Source of the DNA: Burkholderia latens
GTDB lineage: Bacteria > Pseudomonadota > Gammaproteobacteria > Burkholderiales > Burkholderiaceae
DNA: 64,000 nucleotides
Direction of reading: 5' to 3'
NCBI RefSeq assembly: GCF_001718795.1
Contig: NZ_CP013435.1
Span: 620,001-684,000, forward strand
The notes beneath the pieces were generated by a model. It saw only the letters and a program-made list of their open reading frames with translations. It was not told the origin of the DNA and did not search any database. This document shows, piece after piece, positions 46,687 to 58,991 of this stretch (within the stretch, counting starts at the first letter, position 1; every line of letters begins with the position of its first letter). The position numbers and the translations under genes were made by a program.

Positions 46687-46692
46687 TATAAT
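46687..46692 (+). promoter_or_regulatory. Consensus -10 (TATAAT) of the leuS promoter
   Basis: A perfect TATAAT lies 192 bases before the leuS ATG. The -35 at 17-bp spacing (GCCGTA) is poor. Transcription would start near 46699, giving a leader of about 185 bases that contains the 41-bp palindrome. Confidence 0.5.
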
Positions 46693-46718
46693 CGTCGTTT
46701 CCGCCCGGTCGGCAGGGT

Positions 46719-49478
<2,760 letters not shown>

Positions 49479-49516
49479 CGGCCGCAGGCCGTCGGGCGCA
49501 CACAGAAGGAGCGAAG

Positions 49517-50071
49517 GTGATCCGCAGATCGTTTTTGATGCTCGCCGCCGGCAGCGCGCTCGCGCTGTCGGCATGCGGTTTCCAGTTGCGCGGCCAGCAG
49601 GACTACGCGTTCAAGCACTTGCTGATCGCCGGTGCGCCGGCGCCCGTCGAGGCGCGCCTCGTGCGCCTCGTCGAGGCCGGCAGCGACACGAAGATCGTCA
49701 AGTCGGCGGACGATGCCGACGCCGTGCTGCGCATGTGGGAATCGCGCGGGCAGAACACGCTGACGCTCAACAGATTCGGCTCCGCGCAGGAGTATGCGCT
49801 GTTCTACACGCTGAACTACACGCTGACGAGCAAGGACGGCACCGTACTGATTCCGCCGAGCGCGATCGCGCTGAACCGTGCGATGACGTACAGCGACCAG
49901 TACACGAACGCGAAGGCGCAGGAAGCCGAGATCCTGTACGGCGACATGCAGAACGACGCGGTCGATCAGTTGATGCGGCGTCTCGCGATCGTCCACTCGC
50001 TGACGCCGGCGCCCGAGGACGTGGTGCCGGGCGTCGCGCCGCGCGCGCCGCTGCCGCCGCCGCCGCTCTGA
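49517..50071 (+). CDS. lptE: LPS-assembly lipoprotein LptE
   Basis: LptE plugs the LptD barrel in the outer membrane for lipopolysaccharide insertion. The GTG at 49517, with GAAGGAG upstream, opens a lipoprotein signal peptide ending LSAC (MIRRSFLMLAAGSALALSAC), followed by GFQLRGQ, the family's first mature motif. Length is 184 residues, with a Pro-rich C-terminus. It lies between leuS and holA, the conserved order in beta- and gammaproteobacteria, and starts 38 bases after the leuS stop. Confidence 0.94.
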   Translation: MIRRSFLMLAAGSALALSACGFQLRGQQDYAFKHLLIAGAPAPVEARLVRLVEAGSDTKIVKSADDADAVLRMWESRGQNTLTLNRFGSAQEYALFYTLNYTLTSKDGTVLIPPSAIALNRAMTYSDQYTNAKAQEAEILYGDMQNDAVDQLMRRLAIVHSLTPAPEDVVPGVAPRAPLPPPPL

Positions 50072-50089
50072 TCGCGGGCGCACGCACCG

Positions 50090-51184
50090 ATGCAATTGCG
50101 ACTTGATGCGCTCGAGCCGCACCTCGCGAAGGGGGTGGCCGGGCTCTACACCGTGTACGGCGACGAGCCGCTGCTCGCGCAGGAAGCGTGCGACCGCATT
50201 CGCGGGGCCGCGCGCGCAGCGGGCTTCACCGAGCGTTCGGTGCATACGGTCGAGCGCGGTTTCGACTGGAGCGTGCTGCTCGGCGCGACGCAGGCGATGT
50301 CGCTGTTCGGCGAGCGCCAGCTGATCGAGCTGCGCATTCCGTCGGGCAAGCCCGGCAAGGAAGGCGCCGACGCGCTGAAAACGCTTGCGGCCACGCCCAA
50401 TCCGGACGCGCTGATGCTCGTCACGCTGCCGCGCCTCGACGCGGCGACGCAGAAATCCGCGTGGTTCACCGCGCTGCAGAACGGCGGCGTCGCGCTGAAG
50501 ATCGATCCGGTCGATCGCGCACAACTGCCGAACTGGATCGGCCAGCGGCTGGCGATGCAGGGCCAGCGCGTCGCGCCCGGCGAAGACGGCCGGCGTGCGC
50601 TGCAGTTCATCGCGGAGCGCGTCGAGGGCAACCTGCTCGCCGCGCACCAGGAAATCCAGAAGCTCGGCCTGCTGTATCCGCAGGGCGCGCTGTCGTTCGA
50701 GCAGGTGCACGACGCGGTGCTGAACGTCGCGCGCTACGACGTGTTCAAGCTGAACGAGGCGATGCTGGCGGGCGATGCCGCGCGGCTCGCGCGGATGATC
50801 GACGGGCTGAAGGGCGAAGGCGAGGCGATCGTGCTTGTGATGTGGGCCGTCGTCGAGGAATTGCGCACGCTGCTGCGAATCAAGCGCGGCGCGAACGCCG
50901 GCAAGCCGCTCGCGACGCTGCTGCGCGAGAACCGCGTATGGGGACCGCGCGAGCGGCTGATCGGTCCCGCGCTGAATCGCGTGTCGGAAGCCATGCTGGA
51001 AAAGGCGCTCGCGTTCGCCGCGAAGCTCGACCGGCAGGTGAAGGGGCTGTCGGCCGTCACGCCGGGCCGTCGTACGCAGGACGATCCGCCGCCGGATCCC
51101 TGGGATGGCCTGTTTCAGCTCGCGATGACGGTCGCCGGCGAGCGCGGCGAGCGACCGCCGACCGCGGGTCGCGTGCGGCGTTAA
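50090..51184 (+). CDS. holA: DNA polymerase III delta subunit
   Basis: HolA is the clamp-loader subunit that opens the beta clamp. The 364-residue protein begins [20 protein letters not shown] and has [17 protein letters not shown], the usual N-terminal region, followed by the AAA+-like domains and a C-terminal collar. Conserved [14 protein letters not shown] and [16 protein letters not shown] segments are visible. It starts 18 bases after lptE. The holA-proA gap is 167 bases and probably contains the proA promoter. Confidence 0.93.
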   Translation: MQLRLDALEPHLAKGVAGLYTVYGDEPLLAQEACDRIRGAARAAGFTERSVHTVERGFDWSVLLGATQAMSLFGERQLIELRIPSGKPGKEGADALKTLAATPNPDALMLVTLPRLDAATQKSAWFTALQNGGVALKIDPVDRAQLPNWIGQRLAMQGQRVAPGEDGRRALQFIAERVEGNLLAAHQEIQKLGLLYPQGALSFEQVHDAVLNVARYDVFKLNEAMLAGDAARLARMIDGLKGEGEAIVLVMWAVVEELRTLLRIKRGANAGKPLATLLRENRVWGPRERLIGPALNRVSEAMLEKALAFAAKLDRQVKGLSAVTPGRRTQDDPPPDPWDGLFQLAMTVAGERGERPPTAGRVRR

Positions 51185-51351
51185 GCCCGTCCGCGCGCTT
51201 CAGCGCACGCATCGCAACCCGCTTACAATGCTTCGATGGCCGGCGCGGCCTTGCTGCCGCCGCGTCGCACGGATGGTTGTCCCGCGGTCGGCCTGCCCAC
51301 GCTTCTCCACGAATTCACGCCGCACGAAGCGGCTTGTTTCCGAGTCACACG

Positions 51352-52623
51352 ATGGATATCGATCAGTACATGATGGACCTGGGCCGCCGCGCCCGGCACG
51401 CTTCCCGTGCGATGGCGCGCGCCAGCACGGCCGCGAAGAACGCGGCGCTCGATGCCGTTGCGCGCGCGATCGAGCGCGACGCACAGGCGCTGAAAGATGC
51501 GAATGCGCGCGACGTCGCCCGTGCGCGCGAAAAGGGGCTCGACGCGGCGTTCGTCGATCGCCTGACGTTGTCCGACAAAGCGCTGAACACGATGGTCGAA
51601 GGCCTGCGTCAGGTCGCGTCGCTTGCCGATCCGATCGGCGAGATCGGCAACCTGAAGTACCGCCCGAGCGGGATCCAGGTCGGCCAGATGCGCGTGCCGC
51701 TCGGCGTGATCGGGATCATCTACGAATCGCGCCCGAACGTGACGATCGACGCGGCTGCGCTGTGCCTGAAGTCGGGCAATGCGACGATCCTGCGCGGCGG
51801 CTCCGAGGCGCTCGAGTCGAACGCGGCGCTCGCGAAGCTGATCGGTGAAGGGCTCGCCGCGGCCGGCCTGCCGCAGGACGCGGTGCAGGTCGTCGCGACG
51901 GCCGATCGTGCGGCGGTCGGCAAGCTGATCACGATGACCGAATACGTCGACGTGATCGTGCCGCGCGGCGGCAAGAGCCTGATCGAGCGTCTGATCAACG
52001 AGGCCCGCGTGCCGATGATCAAGCACCTCGACGGCATCTGCCACGTGTATGTCGACGACCGCGCGGATCTCGCGAAGGCGCTGACTGTCTGCGACAACGC
52101 GAAGACGCACCGCTACGGCACCTGCAACACGATGGAGACGCTGCTCGTGTCGCGCGGTATCGCGGCCGCGCTGCTGCCGCCGCTCGGCAAGCTGTATCGC
52201 GACAAGCAGGTCGAACTGCGCGTCGATGCGGCTGCGCGCACGGTGCTGGCCGACGCCGGCGTCGGCCCGCTCGTCGACGCGACCGAAGAAGACTGGCATA
52301 CCGAATACCTCGCGCCGGTGCTCGCGATCAAGGTCGTCGACGGCCTCGACGCGGCGATCGAGCACATCAACCACTACGGCTCCCACCACACCGATGCGAT
52401 CGTCACCGAGGATCACGACCGGGCGATGCGCTTCCTGCGCGAAGTCGATTCGGCGAGCGTGATGGTCAACGCGTCGACGCGTTTCGCGGACGGCTTCGAG
52501 TTCGGCCTCGGCGCGGAGATCGGCATCTCGAACGACAAGCTGCATGCACGCGGGCCCGTCGGCCTGGAAGGGCTCACGTCGCTGAAGTACGTGGTGCTCG
52601 GACACGGCGAAGGCCGTCAATAA
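51352..52623 (+). CDS. proA: Gamma-glutamyl phosphate reductase (glutamate-5-semialdehyde dehydrogenase)
   Basis: ProA reduces glutamyl 5-phosphate to the semialdehyde with NADPH in proline synthesis. From the ATG at 51352 ([15 protein letters not shown]) it has 423 residues. The N-terminal ALDH-like fold has [19 protein letters not shown] and [15 protein letters not shown]. The active-site stretch [18 protein letters not shown] contains the catalytic Cys, and the end [31 protein letters not shown] (seen in parts) is diagnostic. hemJ follows after 17 bases. Confidence 0.97.
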   Translation: MDIDQYMMDLGRRARHASRAMARASTAAKNAALDAVARAIERDAQALKDANARDVARAREKGLDAAFVDRLTLSDKALNTMVEGLRQVASLADPIGEIGNLKYRPSGIQVGQMRVPLGVIGIIYESRPNVTIDAAALCLKSGNATILRGGSEALESNAALAKLIGEGLAAAGLPQDAVQVVATADRAAVGKLITMTEYVDVIVPRGGKSLIERLINEARVPMIKHLDGICHVYVDDRADLAKALTVCDNAKTHRYGTCNTMETLLVSRGIAAALLPPLGKLYRDKQVELRVDAAARTVLADAGVGPLVDATEEDWHTEYLAPVLAIKVVDGLDAAIEHINHYGSHHTDAIVTEDHDRAMRFLREVDSASVMVNASTRFADGFEFGLGAEIGISNDKLHARGPVGLEGLTSLKYVVLGHGEGRQ

Positions 52624-52640
52624 GGCGAGGCGCACATTCG

Positions 52641-53063
52641 ATGGCAATGCTCTGGGTCAAGACGTTCCATATCGTTCTGATCGCCGCGTGGTTCGCGGGC
52701 CTGTTCTATCTGCCGCGCATCTACGTGAACCTGGCCATGGAAACCGATCCGGCCGCGGTGCGCCGGCTGCTGCTGATGGCGCGCAAGCTGTTCCGCTTCA
52801 TGACGATGATCGCAGTGCCGGCGCTCGCGTGCGGGCTGTGGTTGTGGCTCGCGATCGGCATCGGCCAGGGGCAGGGGTGGATCCATGCGAAGGTGACGGT
52901 CGTGCTGCTGCTGATCATTTACCACGCGTATTGCGGGCATCTGCTGCGGGTGTTCGAGCGTGGCGAGAACCGCCGCACCGACAAGTGGTATCGCGTGTTC
53001 AACGAGCTGCCGGTGCTCGGGATGCTCGCGGCGGTCGCGCTGGTCGTGATCAAACCGTTCTGA
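52641..53063 (+). CDS. hemJ: HemJ-type protoporphyrinogen IX oxidase (CopD/UPF0093-like membrane protein)
   Basis: The 140-residue inner-membrane protein has four predicted helices. It shows the HemJ landmarks: His10 in VKTFHIVLIAAWFAGLFYLPR, conserved Lys and His in WIHAKVTVVLLLIIYHAYCG and the RVFNELPVLGM segment. The family oxidises protoporphyrinogen IX in heme synthesis in bacteria lacking HemG/HemY; whether other enzymes exist here cannot be seen. It follows proA by 17 bases and ends at a strong hairpin. Confidence 0.88.
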   Translation: MAMLWVKTFHIVLIAAWFAGLFYLPRIYVNLAMETDPAAVRRLLLMARKLFRFMTMIAVPALACGLWLWLAIGIGQGQGWIHAKVTVVLLLIIYHAYCGHLLRVFERGENRRTDKWYRVFNELPVLGMLAAVALVVIKPF

Positions 53064-53098
53064 GGCCGTTGGCCGGCACCGCCGGCGAACGATGCGCA

Positions 53099-53127
53099 AC
53101 GGCGCCCGTCGGGCGCCGTTTTTCGTT
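53099..53127. terminator. Terminator between convergent hemJ and hexR
   Basis: AACGGCGCC-N5-GGCGCCGTT is a perfect 9-bp stem followed on the plus strand by a T-rich run (TTTTTCGTTT). It ends the proA-hemJ transcript and perhaps also hexR from the other side. Confidence 0.8.
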
Positions 53128-53152
53128 TACGCGCGGCGGCGCCCGTCCCGGT

Positions 53153-54001
53153 TCACTCCTTCGCCGGATCGTCGATCCGGCGCCGCGTGATCGCTTCCTT
53201 CGCACGGCCGACGCGCTCCATCAGCGCCGGGCCGCGCGACAGCGCGACGCCGACCGCGAGAATGTCGCCGATCGCGAGATGCGACATCCGCGACGTCATT
53301 GGCGAGAACACGTCGGTTTCTTCCGCCACGTTCGACGCGAGGCTCACGGTCGCGAGTTTCGCGAGCGGCGAATGGCTTTGCGTGATCGCGACGACGTTCG
53401 CGCCGCACGCGAGCGCGGAACGCGCGGCCTCGACGATGTCGCGCGTGCGGCCGGTGTTCGAGATCGCGACGACGACGTCGTGCGGGCCGAGCAGCGCCGA
53501 CGACATCGAGAACGTGTGCGGATCCGAATACGCGACGCTCGGCACGCCGAGCCGAAAGAACTTGTGCTGGATGTCCTGCGCAGCGATGCCCGAGCCGCCA
53601 GCGCCGTAGAACTCGATGCGCGACGCATTCGACAGCAGCGCGATCGCTTCGGCGACGCTGCCCGCGGACAAGCTGTTGCGGACCTCGATCAGCGCGCCGA
53701 TCGTGCGGTCGAACACCTTGCCGATGATGCCGGGCGCCGGTTCGTCTGGCTCGACGTCGCGGTAGACCGACGACACGCCCGGCGCGACGCTCTGCGCGAG
53801 CCGGATCTTGAATTCGCGAAAGCCGCTGCAGCCGAGCGCCTGGCAGAAGCGTGCGATCGTCGGCTGGCTGACGCCGGCGCGAGTCGACAGTTCAGTCATC
53901 GCGAGGTCGAGCACCTCGCGCGGCGCGGCGAGGATGTAGTCGGCGAGCTTGCGCTCGGACGGACGCAGCTCGGGGCGAATCGCTTCAATGCGGGGCAGCA
54001 T
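53153..54001 (-). CDS. hexR: HexR, RpiR-family regulator of Entner-Doudoroff genes
   Basis: The 282-residue protein has the RpiR helix-turn-helix (residues 1-75, with LSTRAGVSQPTIARFCQALGCSGFREFKI seen in parts) and a SIS sugar-phosphate isomerase-like domain (ASRIEFYGAGGSGIAA and VVVAISNTGRTRDIVEAA). HexR proteins repress edd/zwf-type genes and are released by KDPG. The gene is divergent from edd across 294 bases that contain two TGTAG/CTAC palindromes, one by each promoter, so autoregulation and edd control are both likely. Confidence 0.92.
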   Translation of the reverse strand: MLPRIEAIRPELRPSERKLADYILAAPREVLDLAMTELSTRAGVSQPTIARFCQALGCSGFREFKIRLAQSVAPGVSSVYRDVEPDEPAPGIIGKVFDRTIGALIEVRNSLSAGSVAEAIALLSNASRIEFYGAGGSGIAAQDIQHKFFRLGVPSVAYSDPHTFSMSSALLGPHDVVVAISNTGRTRDIVEAARSALACGANVVAITQSHSPLAKLATVSLASNVAEETDVFSPMTSRMSHLAIGDILAVGVALSRGPALMERVGRAKEAITRRRIDDPAKE

Positions 54002-54053
54002 GGGGCGGCACGTGGAAATCGGGTTCGGATGCGGGAGTGTATCGCAATCGAAT

Positions 54054-54068
54054 TGTAGAAAATCTACA
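54054..54068. promoter_or_regulatory. HexR-type operator near the hexR promoter
   Basis: TGTAGA-AAA-TCTACA, a perfect 6-3-6 palindrome 53 bases upstream of the hexR ATG. On the minus strand it overlaps TACAAT, a likely -10 of hexR. It agrees with the published HexR-type pattern TGTA(A/G)T...TACA. Confidence 0.6.
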
Positions 54069-54187
54069 GGAAAATACTAGCCTGGTTATCGGTAATTTAC
54101 GGAGAGGGCGAGCGCGGAAATCAGGGTTTTCACTAGGTGAATCCTTGCTGGTGGCGGGAGTGTGGGTTGCGAGCTTGCCAGTTCGCA

Positions 54188-54216
54188 TTGCATGCTTGTA
54201 GTTTTTCTACTAGACT
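54188..54216 (+). promoter_or_regulatory. edd promoter with embedded HexR-type operator
   Basis: TTGCAT (54188-54193) and TAGACT (54211-54216) are 17 bases apart, 80 bases before the edd ATG. Between them lies TGTAG-TTTTT-CTACT (54197-54211), an imperfect palindrome matching the HexR pattern. A repressor bound here would block polymerase directly. Confidence 0.65.
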
Positions 54217-54295
54217 GCCTTCGTTCGTTCGACGAAGCTCGATCGTCCCCACGATTCCAACCGCCGGTGTCGTCCGGTATACAGGAGCGCCCAGC

Positions 54296-56152
54296 ATGAC
54301 GTCGCTGCATCCCACCTTGGCGAAGGTCACCGAACGCGTGATCGCCCGCAGCCAATCGACCCGTTCGGCCTATCTGCAGCGCATCGATCGCGCGCAAGGC
54401 AAGTTCCCGGCGCGCGGCGCGCTGTCATGCGCGAACCTCGCGCACGGCTTCGCGGGCCTCGAAGGCAGCGACAAGTTCCAGATCAAGGCGATTCGCGAAC
54501 CGAACATCGGCATCGTGTCCTCGTACAACGAGATGCTGTCCGCGCATGCGCCGTACAAGAATTTCCCCGACATCATCAAGGCCGCCGCGCGCGAGAACGG
54601 CGGCGTCGCGCAGTTCGCGGGCGGCGTGCCGGCGATGTGCGACGGCGTCACGCAGGGCAACCCGGGCATGGAGCTGTCGCTGTTTTCGCGCGAGGCCATC
54701 GCGATGGGCACGGCGATCGCGCTCACGCACAACATGTTCGACGCGGCGCTCTGCCTCGGCATTTGCGACAAGATCGTGCCGGGCCTGTTGATCGGCGCAC
54801 TGCAGTTCGGCCACCTGCCGACCATTTTCGTGCCGGCCGGCCCGATGACGAGCGGGTTGTCCAACGACGACAAGGCAAAGATTCGCCAGCAGTTCGCGAC
54901 CGGTCAGGTCGGCCGCGACGCGCTGCTCGAGGCGGAATCGGCCGCGTATCACGGTCATGGCACCTGCACGTTCTACGGCACCGCGAACAGCAACCAGATG
55001 CTGATGGAACTGATGGGCCTGCATCTGCCGGGCTCGGCGTTCATCCATCCGCACACGCCGCTGCGCGACGCGCTGACGGCGGAGGCTGCACGCCGCGTGC
55101 TCGACCTCACCGCCGAGCGCGGCCAGTACACGCCGATCGGCCACGTGATCGACGAGAAGGCGATCGTCAACGGGATCGTCGCGCTGCTCGCGACGGGCGG
55201 CTCGACCAATCACACGCTGCATCTCGTCGCGATCGCGCGTGCGGCCGGCATCCTGATCGACTGGGACGATTTCGACGAACTGTCGGCCGCGGTGCCGCTG
55301 CTCGCGAAGATCTATCCGAACGGCAAGGCCGACGTGAACCATTTCCATGCGGCGGGCGGTGTCGCATTCCTGGTGCGCAACCTGCTCGAAGGCGGACTGC
55401 TGCACGAAGACGTGACGACGATCGCCGGCAAGGGGCTGTCTCACTACACGAAGGAGCCGAAGCTGATCGACGGCAAGCTGACGTGGGTGGACGGCACCGC
55501 CGAGAGCCATGACACGAAGGTGCTGCGCGGCATCCGCGATCCGTTCCAGCCGGACGGCGGCCTGCGGCTGATGCAGGGCCGGCTCGGCCGCGGCGTGATC
55601 AAGATCTCCGCGGTCGCGCCCGAGCACCGCAAGGTGAAGGCGCCGGCGATCGTGTTCGATTCGCAGGAAGCCGTGCAGGAAGCGTTCGACCGCGGCGAGC
55701 TGAAGCGCGATTTCGTTGCGGTCGTGCGGTTCCAGGGCGCACGGGCGAACGGGATGCCCGAACTGCACCGTTTGACGCCGCTGCTCGGCGTGCTGCAGGA
55801 TCAGGGCTTCCGCGTCGCGCTCGTCACCGACGGCCGCATGTCCGGCGCGTCGGGCAAGGTGCCGGCCGTGATCCACGTGTCGCCGGAAGCGCTGCTCGCC
55901 GGCCCGATCGGCAAGGTGAAGACGGGTGACACGCTCGTGATCGACGCGGAAGCCGGCATCCTCGACATCGAGGTCGACGAAGCGGAATGGCAAGCGCGTC
56001 CGGTCGCGCAACCGCTGCACCAGGCGGAGAACGAAGTCGGCTTCGGGCGCGAACTGTTCGGCGTGTTCCGTGCCGCGGCCGCGCCGGCCGAGCAGGGCGC
56101 ATCGGTTTTCGGGGCGCTGGTCGGCGAAACTGCCGTCCGCGTCGCTGCATGA
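54296..56152 (+). CDS. edd: 6-phosphogluconate dehydratase
   Basis: Edd converts 6-phosphogluconate to KDPG, the first committed Entner-Doudoroff step, using an iron-sulfur cluster. The 618-residue protein matches the family (about 605). It has the cluster-binding cysteines in [20 protein letters not shown] and [12 protein letters not shown], and later [15 protein letters not shown]. The signature [23 protein letters not shown] (seen in parts) is the IlvD/EDD end motif. It starts 80 bases after the promoter above and is followed by eda 19 bases downstream. Confidence 0.97.
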   Translation: MTSLHPTLAKVTERVIARSQSTRSAYLQRIDRAQGKFPARGALSCANLAHGFAGLEGSDKFQIKAIREPNIGIVSSYNEMLSAHAPYKNFPDIIKAAARENGGVAQFAGGVPAMCDGVTQGNPGMELSLFSREAIAMGTAIALTHNMFDAALCLGICDKIVPGLLIGALQFGHLPTIFVPAGPMTSGLSNDDKAKIRQQFATGQVGRDALLEAESAAYHGHGTCTFYGTANSNQMLMELMGLHLPGSAFIHPHTPLRDALTAEAARRVLDLTAERGQYTPIGHVIDEKAIVNGIVALLATGGSTNHTLHLVAIARAAGILIDWDDFDELSAAVPLLAKIYPNGKADVNHFHAAGGVAFLVRNLLEGGLLHEDVTTIAGKGLSHYTKEPKLIDGKLTWVDGTAESHDTKVLRGIRDPFQPDGGLRLMQGRLGRGVIKISAVAPEHRKVKAPAIVFDSQEAVQEAFDRGELKRDFVAVVRFQGARANGMPELHRLTPLLGVLQDQGFRVALVTDGRMSGASGKVPAVIHVSPEALLAGPIGKVKTGDTLVIDAEAGILDIEVDEAEWQARPVAQPLHQAENEVGFGRELFGVFRAAAAPAEQGASVFGALVGETAVRVAA

Positions 56153-56171
56153 ATTTCAAGGAGTGTGATCA

Positions 56172-56798
56172 ATGAAGACGATTGCTGAAATCGTGAAGCT
56201 GGGCCCGGTGATCCCGGTGCTTGCGTTCGACTCGGTCGAGCAGGGGGAAAACGTGTCGCGCGCGTTGCACGCGGGCGGCGTCAAAGTGCTCGAGATCACG
56301 CTGCGCACGCCGGCGGGCCTCGAGGCGATCCAGCGCGCGAGCCAGCTCGCGGACGACATCGTCGTCGGCGTCGGTACGATCACGAAGCCCGAGCACTGCG
56401 CGCAGGCGAAGCGCGCGGGCGCGACGTTCGGCGTGTCGCCGGGCCTGACGAAGGACCTGCACCTGGCATCGCTCGACGCGGGCCTGCCGCTGCTGCCGGG
56501 CGTGATGACGCCGAGCGACATCATCCAGGCGCTCGAATTCGGTTACGACATCGTCAAGTTCTTCCCCGCGCAGCAGGCCGGCGGCGTGCCGATGCTGCAG
56601 GCGTTCCACGGTCCGTTCCCGGCGCTGAAGTTCTGCCCGACGGGCGGCATCACCGCCGAAAGCGCCCCCACTTTCCTGAAGCAGCCGAACGTCGTGTGCG
56701 TCGGCGGCTCGTGGCTGACGCCGAAAGCTGCGCTCGCCGCGCAGGACTGGGCGGAAGTCACGCGTCTCGCGCAAGCGGCGAGCCAGCTTACCCGCTGA
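56172..56798 (+). CDS. eda: KDPG aldolase (2-dehydro-3-deoxyphosphogluconate aldolase)
   Basis: Cleaves KDPG to pyruvate and glyceraldehyde 3-phosphate. The 208-residue protein has GPVIPVLAFDSVEQGE, the catalytic-Glu strand KVLEITLRTPAGLEAI and the Schiff-base Lys in YDIVKFFPAQQAGGV, the standard class I KDPG aldolase set. The LRTP motif separates it from the KDPGal aldolase at 15.9 kb. It is co-transcribed with edd. A strong terminator begins 22 bases after the stop. Confidence 0.97.
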   Translation: MKTIAEIVKLGPVIPVLAFDSVEQGENVSRALHAGGVKVLEITLRTPAGLEAIQRASQLADDIVVGVGTITKPEHCAQAKRAGATFGVSPGLTKDLHLASLDAGLPLLPGVMTPSDIIQALEFGYDIVKFFPAQQAGGVPMLQAFHGPFPALKFCPTGGITAESAPTFLKQPNVVCVGGSWLTPKAALAAQDWAEVTRLAQAASQLTR

Positions 56799-56820
56799 CC
56801 TTGTACCGGATGACCGTTTG

Positions 56821-56866
56821 ACCCTCGGCAGACGAGCGCTTAGTGCTTGTTTTACCGAGGGTTTTT
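56821..56866 (+). terminator. Intrinsic terminator after eda
   Basis: ACCCTCGG (56821-56828) pairs with CCGAGGGT (56855-56862), followed by five T residues. The 26-base loop has its own small AGCGCT/AGTGCT pairing. It separates edd-eda from gntT-gntK. Confidence 0.8.
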
Positions 56867-56871
56867 GCTGA

Positions 56872-56885
56872 TGGAACCGGTTCTA
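56872..56885. promoter_or_regulatory. LacI-type (GntR/PtxS-like) operator before gntT
   Basis: TGGAACCGGTTCTA has a perfect GAACCGGTTC core and closely resembles the operators of LacI-family gluconate/ketogluconate regulators such as PtxS (TGAAACCGGTTTCA). It lies between the eda terminator and gntT. No LacI-family gene is in the window. Confidence 0.4.
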
Positions 56886-57019
56886 TCCGCGGGCGGTAAA
56901 GATAAGTAAAATTCAGCGTCCTCGCGGGGGTGTGTACGCCCGTGTTTCGGAGACCTGCATAGCCGGGCATACTCGCTACAACCCGCCCGGCTTCGAACAA
57001 TTCCTAGGAGGAGTGCCAC

Positions 57020-58381
57020 ATGGGGGCTGTCCAAGGCAGCATGCTGCTCGTATTCACGCTGATCGCGATCGCCGCGCTGATCCTGATGATCGCGCGCTAC
57101 AAGATCTACCCGTTCCTGGTACTGATCATCGTCTCGCTGGGCCTGGGTCTCGCCGTCGGCATGCCGATGGACAAGATCGTCAAGTCGTTCGAAACCGGCA
57201 CGGGCGGCACGCTCGGCCACATTGCGATCGTCGTCGGCCTCGGCACGATGCTCGGCAAGATGATGGCCGAGTCGGGCGGCGCCGAACGGATCGCGACTAC
57301 GCTGATCGACTGGTTCGGTGAAAAGAACATCCACTGGGCGATGATGTTCGTCGCGATCATCGTCGGCCTGCCGGTATTCTTCGAAGTGGGCTTTGTGCTG
57401 CTGATCCCGATCGCGTTCAACGTCGCGAAGCGCACCGGCAAGTCGCTGCTCGTCGTCGGCCTGCCGATGGTGGCTGGCCTGTCCGTCGTGCACGGGCTGA
57501 TCCCGCCGCATCCGGCCGCGCTGCTGGCTGTCCAGCAATACGGCGCCGATATCGGCAAGACGATCGCGTTCGGCCTGATCGTCGGCGTGCCGACCGCGAT
57601 CATCGCCGGTCCGCTGTTCGCGCTGACGATCTCGAAGTTCGTGAAGCTGCCGGAGAACAATCCGCTCGCATCGCAATTCGTCGATACGCGCACCGACGGC
57701 GGCAAGCGCCAACTGCCGAGCTTCGGCATCACGCTGTTTACGATCCTGCTGCCCGTCGTGCTGATGCTCGTCGGCAGCTGGGCCGACCTGGTGTTCGCGC
57801 CGAAGTCGCTGCCGAACAACCTGCTGCGCTTTGCCGGCAACTCCGACGTCGCGCTGCTGATCGCCGTGCTCGTGAGCTTCTTCACGTTCGGCAAGCTGCA
57901 GGGCTTCAACCGCGACCAGATCCAGAAGTTCTGCGGCGAATGTCTGGCGCCGATCGCCGGCATCACGCTGATCGTCGGCGCGGGCGGCGGCTTCGGCGGC
58001 GTGCTGCGCGACAGCGGGATCTCGCAACAGATCGTCGAGACCGCGAAGCATGCGCACCTGTCGCCGCTGCTGCTCGGCTGGTTCGTCGCGGCGCTGATGC
58101 GTCTCGCGACCGGTTCGGCAACGGTCGCGATGACCACGGCCTGCGGTATCGTTGCGCCGATCGCCGCCGCGTCGGGCGCGGCGGTCAGCCCGGAACTGCT
58201 GGTGCTCGCGACCGGCTCGGGCTCGCTGATCTTCTCGCATGTGAACGACGGCGGCTTCTGGCTGATCAAGGAATACTTCGGGATGACGGTCGGTCAGACG
58301 TTCAAGACCTGGTCGTTGCTCGAAACCATCATCTCCGTGCTTGGCCTGGGCTTTACACTGCTGCTGAGCATGGTTCTGTAA
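57020..58381 (+). CDS. gntT: Gluconate permease (GntP family)
   Basis: A 453-residue inner-membrane gluconate:H+ symporter. It has about 12 hydrophobic helices and the GntP signatures FEVGFVLLIPIAFNVAKRTG, HGLIPPHPAALLAVQQYGAD and SGSLIFSHVNDGGFWLIKEYF (seen in parts). The ATG at 57020 follows a strong AGGAGGAG site. gntK starts 13 bases after the stop, so uptake and phosphorylation are coupled, feeding 6-phosphogluconate to Edd upstream. Confidence 0.95.
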   Translation: MGAVQGSMLLVFTLIAIAALILMIARYKIYPFLVLIIVSLGLGLAVGMPMDKIVKSFETGTGGTLGHIAIVVGLGTMLGKMMAESGGAERIATTLIDWFGEKNIHWAMMFVAIIVGLPVFFEVGFVLLIPIAFNVAKRTGKSLLVVGLPMVAGLSVVHGLIPPHPAALLAVQQYGADIGKTIAFGLIVGVPTAIIAGPLFALTISKFVKLPENNPLASQFVDTRTDGGKRQLPSFGITLFTILLPVVLMLVGSWADLVFAPKSLPNNLLRFAGNSDVALLIAVLVSFFTFGKLQGFNRDQIQKFCGECLAPIAGITLIVGAGGGFGGVLRDSGISQQIVETAKHAHLSPLLLGWFVAALMRLATGSATVAMTTACGIVAPIAAASGAAVSPELLVLATGSGSLIFSHVNDGGFWLIKEYFGMTVGQTFKTWSLLETIISVLGLGFTLLLSMVL

Positions 58382-58394
58382 CAAGGGGTAGTCA

Positions 58395-58898
58395 ATGATT
58401 CTGATCGCAATGGGCGTGTCGGGCGCGGGCAAGTCGCGAATCGGCGAAATGCTGGCGGAACGCCTGTCGTGCAGCTATACCGACGGCGACGCGTTTCACA
58501 GCGCGGCGAACAAGGAAAAGATGCACCACGGCATTCCGCTGACCGACGACGACCGTTGGCCGTGGCTGCGCGCGATCCGCGCGGCCATCGAGGAAAAGCA
58601 GCGTGCCGGCGAGACGGCCGTGTTCACGTGTTCGTCGCTGAAGCGCTCGTACCGCGACGTGCTGCGCGGCACCGACACCGACGTGCGGTTCGTATATCTG
58701 AAGGGTTCGTTCGACGTGTTGCGCGAGCGCCTGAAGACCCGCACCGGCCATTTCTTCGATCCGTCGCTGCTGAAGAGCCAGCTCGACACGCTCGAGGAAC
58801 CGGGCCCCGACGAAGCGATCGAGGTCAGCATCGAGCTGACGCCCGAACAGATCGTCGATGAAGTGATGGTGAAGATCGGTCTCGCGCAGCAGCACTGA
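58395..58898 (+). CDS. gntK: Gluconokinase
   Basis: Phosphorylates gluconate to 6-phosphogluconate. The 167-residue protein has the P-loop GVSGAGKSRIGEML at residues 7-20, the substrate motif YTDGDAFHSAANKEKMHHGIPLTDDDRWPWL (in parts) and the lid-region CSSLKRSYRDVLRG. Length is typical for the GntK family. It starts 13 bases after gntT and is followed by a long hairpin. Confidence 0.95.
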   Translation: MILIAMGVSGAGKSRIGEMLAERLSCSYTDGDAFHSAANKEKMHHGIPLTDDDRWPWLRAIRAAIEEKQRAGETAVFTCSSLKRSYRDVLRGTDTDVRFVYLKGSFDVLRERLKTRTGHFFDPSLLKSQLDTLEEPGPDEAIEVSIELTPEQIVDEVMVKIGLAQQH

Positions 58899-58929
58899 GC
58901 GCGGTTCGCGGCAATCGTCATCCAGCAGT

Positions 58930-58959
58930 GACACAGGCGCCCGGTTGGGCGCCTGTGTC
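58930..58959. terminator. Hairpin between convergent gntK and the TetR gene
   Basis: GACACAGGCGCCC-GGTT-GGGCGCCTGTGTC is a perfect 13-bp stem. Only a short T run follows on the plus strand (GTTTA), but the stem is very stable and probably ends both convergent transcripts. Confidence 0.7.
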
Positions 58960-58991
58960 GTTTACGGGCGCGCAATGCTCGGGCGCAGTGC

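Noticed and set aside
54086..54397. A minus-strand protein gene opposite the start of edd
   Set aside because: It overlaps the edd promoter, the HexR operator and the edd start, and has no family features.
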